Shown one piece after another: positions 1 through 5,167 of a DNA stretch of 7,101 nt; positions within the stretch are counted from its first letter, which is position 1; each line of letters opens with the position of its first letter. This stretch comes from JAWWPG01 sp037719575 (GTDB lineage: Bacteria; Actinomycetota; Actinomycetes; Propionibacteriales; Nocardioidaceae): NCBI GenBank assembly GCA_037719575.1, contig JBBJMF010000121.1:1-7101 (forward strand), given 5' to 3'. Made by a program: the position numbers and the translations under genes. The notes beneath the pieces are model-generated. The model was given only the letters and a program-made list of their open reading frames with translations, was not told the origin of the DNA and did not search any database.

Positions 1-48
1 CGTGCGTGACGAGGGGCGGACCGTGCGTGACGAGGGGCGGATCGTGCG
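1..48. repeat. 21-bp tandem repeat, about 2.3 copies, at window edge
   Basis: Two adjacent 21-bp units (1-21 and 22-42, each beginning CGTGCGTGACG) differ only at their last base (C or T). A third copy starts at 43 and matches for 6 bases. The array begins at the first base of the window, so it may extend further left. It lies directly downstream of the lpdA stop codon and is outside any convincing gene. The unit length is a multiple of three, but neither strand gives a recognisable protein. A small GTGC-G-GCAC dyad at 44-52 borders it. No terminator-like stem with a T-run is visible. Its function is unknown. Confidence 0.8.
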
Positions 49-53
49 GCACC

Positions 54-1460
54 TCAGCCGCGGGTGTGCAACCGCCGTGCCGCCTCCGCCACCGAGCCGG
101 ACATCGACGGGTAGATGGAGAAGGCATGCGCCAGCTGGTCGACCGTGAGTCGTCCCTCGACAGCCACCGCCACCGGGTGGATGAGCTCGCTGGCCCGCGG
201 CCCGACGACGACACCGCCGACGATGATGCCTGTTCCGGGGCGACAGAAGAGCTTGACGAACCCGTCGTGCACCCCCTGCATCTTCGCGCGGGCGTTTCCG
301 GCGAGCGGCAGCATCACCCCGACCGCGTCGATCTCGCCGGTGTCGACCTCGTTCTGGGTCCATCCGACGGTGGCGATCTCCGGTGCCGTGAAGACGTTCG
401 AGGACACGGACTTGAGGGCTAGCGGGGAGACTGCATCACCGAGGAAGTGCCACATGGCGATCCGGCCCTGCATCGCCGCCACCGAGGCAAGCATCAGCAC
501 CCCCGTGCAGTCGCCGGCCGCGTAGACGCCGCGGGCGCTGGTCCGGGAGACGCCATCGACGGCGACGTACCCGTCGTCCGACAGCCTGACCCCGGACTCC
601 TCGAGACCCATGTCCGCCGTGTTGGGGACCGACCCGACGGCGAGCAGACAGTGCGACCCGAGGACGTCGCCCCCGCCGACAAGCGCGACCCGCACCCCCT
701 CGCCGTCGCGGACGACGGATGCGGCGCGCGACCTGGCGAGCACGGTCATCCCCCGACGCTTCAGCACGTCCTCGAGGACCTGCGCCGCGTCGGGGTCCTC
801 GCCGGGCAGCACCCGGTCGCGGCTGCTCACCAGCACGACGTCGCCGCCGAGCGCGTTGTAGGCACTCGCGAACTCCGCCCCGGTGACGCCAGACCCCACG
901 ACGACGAGCCGCTCGGGCAGCTCGGCCAGCTCGTAGACCTGCTCCCACGTGAGGATCCGCTCGCCGTCCGGGACGGCCGTGGGCAGCACTCGCGGGTGCG
1001 CGCCGGTGGCGACCAGCACCGCGTCGGCATCGAGGCGCTGCTCGGAGCCGTCGGCGAGCGTCGCGACTACCGTCTCGGCTCCCTCCAGCCGGCCGGCACC
1101 CGAGACCACGCGGACGCCCGCGTTGTCGAGCTGGCGAGCGATGTCAGCGGACTGCGAGGCGGCCAGCGCCCGGACCCGGGCGTTCACCAGGCGCAGGTCG
1201 ACCGATGCCGCCTCGACGGATGACGGCGCGCCCGCGCCCCGGTCCCCGGCGAAGCGCACCCCGAGCTCTCCCGACCCCCGCACCTCGGTCATCAGCTCGG
1301 CGGTCGCGATCAGCGTCTTGGAGGGGACGCAGTCCGTGAGAACCGCCGAGCCCCCGAGGCCGTCGCGGTCGACGACCGTGACATCGGCTCCCAGCTGAGC
1401 ACCGACGAGCGCCGCCTCGTAGCCCCCGGGGCCGCCCCCGACGATCACGACACGAGTCAC
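54..1460 (-). CDS. lpdA: NAD(P)H-quinone dehydrogenase, LpdA-type flavoprotein (non-canonical dihydrolipoamide dehydrogenase homologue)
   Basis: This is a 468-residue member of the pyridine nucleotide-disulfide oxidoreductase class I family, predicted to be cytosolic. It has an N-terminal FAD-binding Rossmann motif GGGPGG (8-13), an NAD(P)-binding GSGVTGAE (189-196), a second FAD motif AAGDC (314-318) and the C-terminal dimerisation domain. The disulfide motif usual in this family (GGTC then x4 then C) reads GGSAVLTDC, with Ala39 in place of the first Cys and only Cys44 kept. The C-terminal HPT..E catalytic dyad is replaced by FSIYPSMSGS. These are the hallmarks of M. tuberculosis LpdA (Rv3303c), a flavoprotein that reduces quinones with NAD(P)H and does not act on lipoamide. 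Quinone reduction is therefore inferred, with a role in redox defence. The GTG at 1460 was chosen because the FAD motif follows at once and a TATCGT -10 box lies 6 nt upstream, implying a leaderless mRNA. The frame stays open to an ATG at 1628, but that stretch is Arg-rich and antisense to the neighbouring gene. True lipoamide dehydrogenase activity is unlikely. Confidence 0.9.
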   Translation of the reverse strand: MTRVVIVGGGPGGYEAALVGAQLGADVTVVDRDGLGGSAVLTDCVPSKTLIATAELMTEVRGSGELGVRFAGDRGAGAPSSVEAASVDLRLVNARVRALAASQSADIARQLDNAGVRVVSGAGRLEGAETVVATLADGSEQRLDADAVLVATGAHPRVLPTAVPDGERILTWEQVYELAELPERLVVVGSGVTGAEFASAYNALGGDVVLVSSRDRVLPGEDPDAAQVLEDVLKRRGMTVLARSRAASVVRDGEGVRVALVGGGDVLGSHCLLAVGSVPNTADMGLEESGVRLSDDGYVAVDGVSRTSARGVYAAGDCTGVLMLASVAAMQGRIAMWHFLGDAVSPLALKSVSSNVFTAPEIATVGWTQNEVDTGEIDAVGVMLPLAGNARAKMQGVHDGFVKLFCRPGTGIIVGGVVVGPRASELIHPVAVAVEGRLTVDQLAHAFSIYPSMSGSVAEAARRLHTRG

Positions 1461-1466
1461 GCGGCC

Positions 1467-1472
1467 ACGATA
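1467..1472 (-). promoter_or_regulatory. -10 box of lpdA, leaderless promoter
   Basis: Read on the minus strand the hexamer is TATCGT, a match to the actinobacterial TANNNT -10 consensus. Six bases separate it from the GTG of lpdA, so the expected transcription start coincides with the first base of the start codon. There is no Shine-Dalgarno sequence and no room for one. No convincing -35 was found. It shares bases 1471-1472 with the opposing -10 box. Confidence 0.6.
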
Positions 1473-1476
1473 ACCT
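1471..1476 (+). promoter_or_regulatory. -10 box of the gamma-glutamylcyclotransferase-fold gene operon, leaderless promoter
   Basis: TAACCT matches TANNNT and lies 7 nt before the GTG at 1484, so transcription is expected to start at or next to the start codon. A weak -35-like ACGACA sits at 1447-1452 with an 18-bp spacer, inside the start of lpdA. The box overlaps the lpdA -10 by two bases. Confidence 0.6.
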
Positions 1477-1483
1477 GCATCCC

Positions 1484-1927
1484 GTGCCGCTCTACGCCGC
1501 GTACGCCTCCAACCTCGAGCCCCTGCGGATGTTCGAGCGGTGCCCGCACTCACCGGCGCGCGGGACCGGCTGGCTGGTCGGCTGGCGGCTGACGTTCGCC
1601 GGCGAGGAGCTCGGATGGGACGGTTCACTCGCGACCATCGTCGAGGAGACCGGGTGCCAGGTGTTCGTCGCGTTGTACGACGTGTCGCGGGAGGACGAGC
1701 GCCTGCTGACCGACTGGGAGAGCGACGTCTACCGCAAGCTGCACGTCCGCGTGCAGACCCTCGACGGGGAGCAGCTCGCCTGGGTCTACGTGCTCGACGC
1801 CTATGAGGGCGGGCTGCCGTCGGCGAGCTACCTGAGCGTCATCAGCGAGGCGGCCGCCGCAGCGGGCGCCCCCGACGACTACGTCAGCGACCTGCGGCAC
1901 CGGCCGTGCCGCTCGATCGGAGGATGA
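1484..1927 (+). CDS. gamma-glutamylcyclotransferase-fold family protein
   Basis: A 147-residue cytosolic protein of the gamma-glutamylcyclotransferase (GGCT/AIG2-like) fold. The N-terminal YAAYASNL (4-11) corresponds to the family's Y-x-Y-G-S-N-L glycine loop that cups the gamma-glutamyl group, with Ala replacing the Gly before Ser. The DWE-x3-Y segment (77-83) corresponds to the family's LDxxEG catalytic glutamate region, making Glu79 the likely general base. LDAYEGGLPS near 117-127 followed by SYL is typical of the actinobacterial branch. Enzymes of this fold release 5-oxoproline from gamma-glutamyl amines or peptides. The actual substrate here cannot be read from sequence, and several branches are not true cyclotransferases. 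It is the first gene of an operon with the purine nucleoside phosphorylase: 2 nt separate its TGA from the next start. GTG at 1484 is chosen because it sits at the predicted transcription start of a leaderless promoter. Confidence 0.8.
   Translation: MPLYAAYASNLEPLRMFERCPHSPARGTGWLVGWRLTFAGEELGWDGSLATIVEETGCQVFVALYDVSREDERLLTDWESDVYRKLHVRVQTLDGEQLAWVYVLDAYEGGLPSASYLSVISEAAAAAGAPDDYVSDLRHRPCRSIGG
1919..1923 (+). promoter_or_regulatory. Shine-Dalgarno site that decides the purine nucleoside phosphorylase start
   Basis: A GGAGG lies within the last codons of the upstream gene. It abuts the ATG at 1924 with zero spacing, which is too close for initiation there. It is 6 nt from the in-frame GTG at 1930, a normal distance. 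This supports GTG 1930 over ATG 1924, although the ATGA overlap at 1924-1927 looks like a classic coupled start. Confidence 0.6.
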
Positions 1928-1929
1928 CC

Positions 1930-2745
1930 GTGGCGCAGGTCGCCGCTCCGGAACCGAAGGCCCTCGCAGCGGAGGCTGCGGCAATGCTCGCTGCGCGCTC
2001 GGGCGTGTCTCAGCACGACGTGGCCCTCGTCATGGGGTCTGGCTGGGGTCCGGCCGCCCACCTGCTCGGTGCCACCCGGGCCGAGATCTCGTGCGCCGAA
2101 CTTCCAGGATTCCTCCCCCCCGCCGTGGCCGGGCACGCCGGGATGATCCGGTCCGTGGACTGCGCAGGGGTCCGGGCTCTGGTGTTCCTCGGCCGCACCC
2201 ACTACTACGAGGGTCATGGCGTCGCAGCCGTCGTCCACGGCGTCCGCACGGCGGCCGCGGCGGGCTGTCGTGCGGTCGTGCTCACCAACGGCTGCGGCGG
2301 ACTGCGCCCCGGCTGGGCCCAGGGCACGCCGGTGCTGATCAGCGACCACATCAACCTGACGTCGGTCTCACCGCTCGTCGGTGCCACGTTCATCGACCTG
2401 ACCGACCTCTACTCGGCGCGCCTGCGGGCACTCTGCACGACGATCGACCCGACCCTCGACGACGGCGTCTACGTGCAGTTCCCCGGCCCCCACTACGAGA
2501 CACCTGCCGAGATCCGCATGGTGCGCGCCATGGGTGGCGACCTGGTGGGGATGTCGACCGCCCTCGAGGCGATCGCGGCACGGGAGGCCGGCCTCGAGGT
2601 GCTGGGCATCTCGCTGGTCACCAACCCGGCGGCAGGCGTCACCGGCGAGCCACTCGACCACCAGGAGGTGCTGGCTGCCGGAAACGCGGCCGCCACCGCG
2701 ATGGGGTCGCTGCTGGCCGCCGTGCTCCCGGCGGTGGTCGCCTGA
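1930..2745 (+). CDS. punA: purine-nucleoside phosphorylase (trimeric, PNP/MTAP family)
   Basis: A 271-residue enzyme close in length to M. tuberculosis PNP (Rv3307, annotated deoD there). It catalyses purine (deoxy)nucleoside + phosphate to free base + (deoxy)ribose-1-phosphate in the cytosol. Motifs in order: GSGWG with phosphate-binding Ser37; GHAG with His69; GRTHYYEG (88-95); TNGCGGL (119-125); GPHYETPAEIR with purine-binding Glu194; MST at 208-210; and TN with Asn232, the equivalent of human Asn243. The Glu and Asn pair marks the low-molecular-mass trimeric class, specific for 6-oxopurines such as inosine and guanosine, as opposed to the hexameric E. coli DeoD class. TNGCGGL replaces the TNAAGGL of the human enzyme, a variant I associate with other actinobacteria. 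It starts 2 nt after the cyclotransferase-fold gene and ends 1 nt before the mutase, so the three genes are very probably co-transcribed. Start reasoning is given under the ribosome binding site; the alternatives are ATG 1924 and GTG 1906. Confidence 0.93.
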   Translation: MAQVAAPEPKALAAEAAAMLAARSGVSQHDVALVMGSGWGPAAHLLGATRAEISCAELPGFLPPAVAGHAGMIRSVDCAGVRALVFLGRTHYYEGHGVAAVVHGVRTAAAAGCRAVVLTNGCGGLRPGWAQGTPVLISDHINLTSVSPLVGATFIDLTDLYSARLRALCTTIDPTLDDGVYVQFPGPHYETPAEIRMVRAMGGDLVGMSTALEAIAAREAGLEVLGISLVTNPAAGVTGEPLDHQEVLAAGNAAATAMGSLLAAVLPAVVA

Positions 2746-2746
2746 C

Positions 2747-4390
2747 GTGGCCGTTCCCGCCGGACTCCGGGCCGAGGCGAGCAGGTGGTCCGCGAACGAC
2801 CCCGACCCGCGCACCCGCGACGAGCTCGCCGCGCTGCTCGCGACGGCGGAGACCGACGAGCGGGCGCTGGCCGACCTGGCTGACAGGTTCGACGGGCGGC
2901 TCGAGTTCGGTACGGCGGGACTGCGCGGCGCGATCGCCGCCGGGCCGAACCGGATGAACCGAGCCGTCGTGATCAGGGCCGCGGCTGGTCTTGCCGGCTA
3001 TCTCCAGGCGGCCGAGGCGATCGGCCCGGTCGTCATCGGCTACGACGCGCGCCACCAGTCCGACGAGTTCGCCCGCGACACGGCCGCCGTCATGGTGGGC
3101 GCCGGCATCGAGGCGCTCGTCCTGCCGGACCCCCTGCCGACGCCGGTGCTGGCCTTCGCGATCCGCCACGTCGGTGCCACCGCGGGGGTGATGGTGACGG
3201 CCTCCCACAACCCGCCCCACGACAACGGCTACAAGGTCTACCTGGGCGACGGCAGCCAGATCGTCACCCCGGCGGACGCGGCGATCTCGCGGCGGATCGA
3301 CGCCGCCCCCTCGGCGACGGACGTGCCGCTCGGTGCCGGTTGGCGCAGGCTCGGGCACGAGGTGACCAACGCCTACCTGGACGCCATGAGCGCCCTCGTC
3401 GACAGCCACTCCCCCCGTGAGCTCTCCGTCGTCTACACACCTCTGCACGGCGTCGGCGGCGTCATGGTCCAGGAGGTGATGCGCCGCGCCGGGTTCGCGC
3501 CGCCGGCCGTCGTACCGCAGCAGCAGAACCCAGACCCCGACTTCCCGACGGTGTCGTTCCCCAACCCCGAGGAGCCGGGGGCCATGGACCTGGCAATGGC
3601 ACTGGCCGCCCAGAACGACGCCGACATCGTCATCGCCAACGACCCGGATGCCGACCGGTGCGCGGTAGCGGTGCCGACACACCGGGGGTGGCGGATGCTA
3701 CGAGGCGACGAGGTGGGCGCGCTGCTCGGCGACCATCTGGTCAGACGAGGCACGCGCGGGGTCTTCGCCACGACGATCGTGTCGTCGTCGCTGCTGGGTG
3801 TCATGGCCGCGCGGCACGGCCTGGGCTATGCCGAGACCCTCACCGGCTTCAAGTGGATCGGCCGGGTGCCGGACCTCGCCTACGGCTACGAGGAGGCGTT
3901 GGGCTACTGCGTGGCGCCGGCCTCGGTCCGGGACAAGGACGGGGTCTCGGCCCTGCTGATGGTGTGTGAGCTCGCGGCTGAGCTCAAGTCTGCCGGTCGT
4001 ACGATGCTCGACCGGCTGGACGAGATCGCCACCGAGTACGGCGTCTACGCGACGGACCAGTTGTCTGTGCGGGTGGGCCACCGCCGCGAGATCGCCGAGG
4101 TGATGGCGCGGCTGCGTGCCGCTCCGCCGTCGACCCTCGGCGGGTTCGCCGTGGAGCACACGGACGACCTGAGCTCCGGGAGCGAGACGCTGGCGCCCAC
4201 GGAGGGGCTGCGCTACCGGCTCCGCGGGGGCCGGGTCCTCGTACGCCCGTCGGGCACCGAGCCCAAGCTGAAGTGCTATCTCGAGGTCGTCGTGCCCGTC
4301 GACACGTCGGTCGCCGCCGCTCGCATCGCCGCCGCCGGGCGCCTGGACGCAGTCAGGTCGGACCTTGCCGCTTCCGCCGGGATCAGATGA
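2747..4390 (+). CDS. pmmB: phospho-sugar mutase, PmmB/PGM2-like (phosphomannomutase or phosphopentomutase)
   Basis: A 547-residue alpha-D-phosphohexomutase superfamily enzyme, cytosolic, complete in all four domains. After the FGTAGLRG entry motif come the catalytic phosphoserine loop TASHNPP (Ser153), the Mg-binding loop DPDADR (299-304), the sugar-binding loop EEALG (382-386) and the phosphate-binding loop RPSGTE (500-505). The entry motif FGTAGLRG..GPNRMN and an EEALG rather than GEMSGH sugar loop put it with human PGM2 and mycobacterial PmmB, not with short bacterial PMM/PGM. Human PGM2 is known to be a phosphopentomutase acting on (deoxy)ribose-1-phosphate. Because this gene lies 1 nt after a purine nucleoside phosphorylase, the same activity is a reasonable inference; a phosphomanno- or phosphoglucomutase role remains possible. 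GTG 2747 is chosen for translational coupling to the preceding TGA. No Shine-Dalgarno is visible, and the longer open frame upstream is the out-of-frame shadow of the phosphorylase. Its last 8 bp overlap the convergent membrane-protein gene. Confidence 0.9.
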   Translation: MAVPAGLRAEASRWSANDPDPRTRDELAALLATAETDERALADLADRFDGRLEFGTAGLRGAIAAGPNRMNRAVVIRAAAGLAGYLQAAEAIGPVVIGYDARHQSDEFARDTAAVMVGAGIEALVLPDPLPTPVLAFAIRHVGATAGVMVTASHNPPHDNGYKVYLGDGSQIVTPADAAISRRIDAAPSATDVPLGAGWRRLGHEVTNAYLDAMSALVDSHSPRELSVVYTPLHGVGGVMVQEVMRRAGFAPPAVVPQQQNPDPDFPTVSFPNPEEPGAMDLAMALAAQNDADIVIANDPDADRCAVAVPTHRGWRMLRGDEVGALLGDHLVRRGTRGVFATTIVSSSLLGVMAARHGLGYAETLTGFKWIGRVPDLAYGYEEALGYCVAPASVRDKDGVSALLMVCELAAELKSAGRTMLDRLDEIATEYGVYATDQLSVRVGHRREIAEVMARLRAAPPSTLGGFAVEHTDDLSSGSETLAPTEGLRYRLRGGRVLVRPSGTEPKLKCYLEVVVPVDTSVAAARIAAAGRLDAVRSDLAASAGIR

Positions 4391-5060
4391 GGAGTGCCGC
4401 GAGAACGGCTACCGCGGCTCCGACCAGGGCGACGACCGGCACCGGGTCCCAGGCGACCGTCGGGGTCTGGTCGGTGGTGGCGGCGGCACCTTGCATGGCA
4501 AGCCGCTCGATGCGTTGCTCGGTGTGGGCGAACTCGTTCTTGATGAGGATCTCCTCCCTGGCCATGTTGACCTCGGTCTTCTGCTCGGCAGACTCCCCCG
4601 CCAAGCCGGGCGGAGCGAACTTGAGCGCACTCATGCCGGTGTTCGGACCCAGGAACGTCTGCTGGCGCCGGCTCTGCCTCCACTCCCGCTTCGCCGCGCG
4701 GGCCGACTTGCTCACGCCCAGGCCGTGGTAGACCTTGTCGCGAGTCCCGATCTGCAGGGTCTGCGCGACGCGGCAGCTCTTGATGCTGGCCCAGGGCAGA
4801 AACGTGTCACGCACCATGTTCCTCATCAGCAGGCCGTGGGTGTGCGCCGTCACCTGGGGGCGGATCAGCACCACCCACGCAACCAGAGCGAAGGCGACAG
4901 CGAAACCGATGAGCCGGATGGCTCCCCATCCCTCCTGGGTGAGCGCGTAGCTGCTGAGCAGGGCACCGGCGATGACCACCGCGTAGCCCAGGTAGCGCCC
5001 CATGGGCACGATGAACTTCTCGGTCTGCGGGCCCGCCTCCTCTGCGGCTGTGTTCGTCAC
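4383..5060 (-). CDS. PH-like domain membrane protein of unknown function
   Basis: A 225-residue predicted membrane protein. Two hydrophobic segments at about 23-41 and 48-66 form an N-terminal hairpin. A beta-rich stretch (about 67-116) with RNMVRDTFLPWASIKS resembles bacterial pleckstrin-homology-like (bPH) domains found in actinobacterial membrane proteins. It is followed by a very basic patch (Lys118 to Arg132), a charged helical, possibly coiled-coil stretch (about 156-190), and a third hydrophobic segment (207-225) that ends exactly at the C-terminus. The basic patch suggests that the PH-like part faces the cytoplasm. The bPH assignment is by pattern, not a search, and no enzymatic motif is seen. 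The GTG at 5060 is preceded, on the minus strand, by TAGGGT with a 6-nt gap, so the mRNA is probably leaderless. The gene interrupts the run of nucleoside-catabolism genes and overlaps the end of the mutase, but nothing shows that it shares their function. Confidence 0.75.
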   Translation of the reverse strand: MTNTAAEEAGPQTEKFIVPMGRYLGYAVVIAGALLSSYALTQEGWGAIRLIGFAVAFALVAWVVLIRPQVTAHTHGLLMRNMVRDTFLPWASIKSCRVAQTLQIGTRDKVYHGLGVSKSARAAKREWRQSRRQQTFLGPNTGMSALKFAPPGLAGESAEQKTEVNMAREEILIKNEFAHTEQRIERLAMQGAAATTDQTPTVAWDPVPVVALVGAAVAVLAALLI

Positions 5061-5066
5061 CCCGCC

Positions 5067-5072
5067 ACCCTA
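5067..5072 (-). promoter_or_regulatory. -10 box of the PH-like membrane protein gene, leaderless promoter
   Basis: On the minus strand TAGGGT matches TANNNT and is separated by 6 nt from the GTG at 5060. This is the same geometry as lpdA and deoC in this window. No good -35 was recognised. Confidence 0.5.
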
Positions 5073-5114
5073 GCTGCGGGTTCGGTGCGCGGGTGAGGGT
5101 CGAGGTCACGCTGA

Positions 5115-5131
5115 AACCAGATGGTTACCAT
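5115..5131. promoter_or_regulatory. overlapping dyads upstream of deoC, possible operator
   Basis: Two perfect inverted repeats overlap: AACCA-GA-TGGTT (5115-5126) and ATGGT-T-ACCAT (5121-5131). Relative to the predicted deoC start of transcription at 5168, the second spans about -47 to -37, next to where a -35 would sit. The surrounding stretch is noticeably richer in A and T than the rest of the window. The symmetry would suit a dimeric helix-turn-helix regulator. No family can be assigned, and short dyads do arise by chance. Confidence 0.4.
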
Positions 5132-5140
5132 TCCGTTCTC

Positions 5141-5152
5141 ACGGCTGGCCGT
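5141..5152. promoter_or_regulatory. dyad in the deoC promoter spacer, possible repressor site
   Basis: A perfect 5-2-5 inverted repeat ACGGC-TG-GCCGT lies immediately upstream of the deoC -10 box, at about -27 to -16. A protein bound here would block RNA polymerase. It is unlike the TGGT/ACCA dyads just upstream. Support is the symmetry and position alone. Confidence 0.3.
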
Positions 5153-5155
5153 CAC

Positions 5156-5161
5156 TAGACT
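5156..5161 (+). promoter_or_regulatory. -10 box of deoC, leaderless promoter
   Basis: TAGACT matches TANNNT and is 6 nt upstream of the GTG at 5168, placing the expected transcription start on the start codon. The six intervening bases (GGTGCG) hold no usable Shine-Dalgarno. No clear -35 hexamer is present, which may point to activator dependence. Confidence 0.6.
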
Positions 5162-5167
5162 GGTGCG

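Noticed and set aside
1..48. CRISPR array
   Set aside because: The units are directly adjacent with no spacers, and the unit is short and nearly identical end to end, which is a simple tandem repeat.
1461..1628. N-terminal extension of lpdA to the ATG at 1628
   Set aside because: The added residues are Arg-rich low-complexity sequence with no homology pattern, fully antisense to the start of the cyclotransferase-fold gene; the FAD motif begins right after the GTG at 1460.
1906..1929. Earlier starts for punA (GTG 1906, ATG 1924)
   Set aside because: GTG 1906 overlaps the upstream gene without a ribosome binding site. ATG 1924 directly abuts GGAGG with no spacing. GTG 1930 has 6-nt spacing. 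ATG 1924 cannot be fully excluded.
2534..2746. N-terminal extension of the mutase frame upstream of 2747
   Set aside because: It reads an alternative frame of the phosphorylase gene and gives Arg/Trp/Ser/Pro-rich sequence; homologues start near the residues encoded from 2747.
2639..3682. Long minus-strand open frame (347 codons) opposite punA and pmmB
   Set aside because: Composition is Arg, Gly, Val, Asp-rich shadow sequence typical of high-GC antisense frames; the sense strand carries intact catalytic motifs throughout.
4361..4410. Rho-independent terminator between pmmB and the convergent gene
   Set aside because: No stable GC-rich stem followed by a T-run on either strand; the coding sequences themselves overlap.
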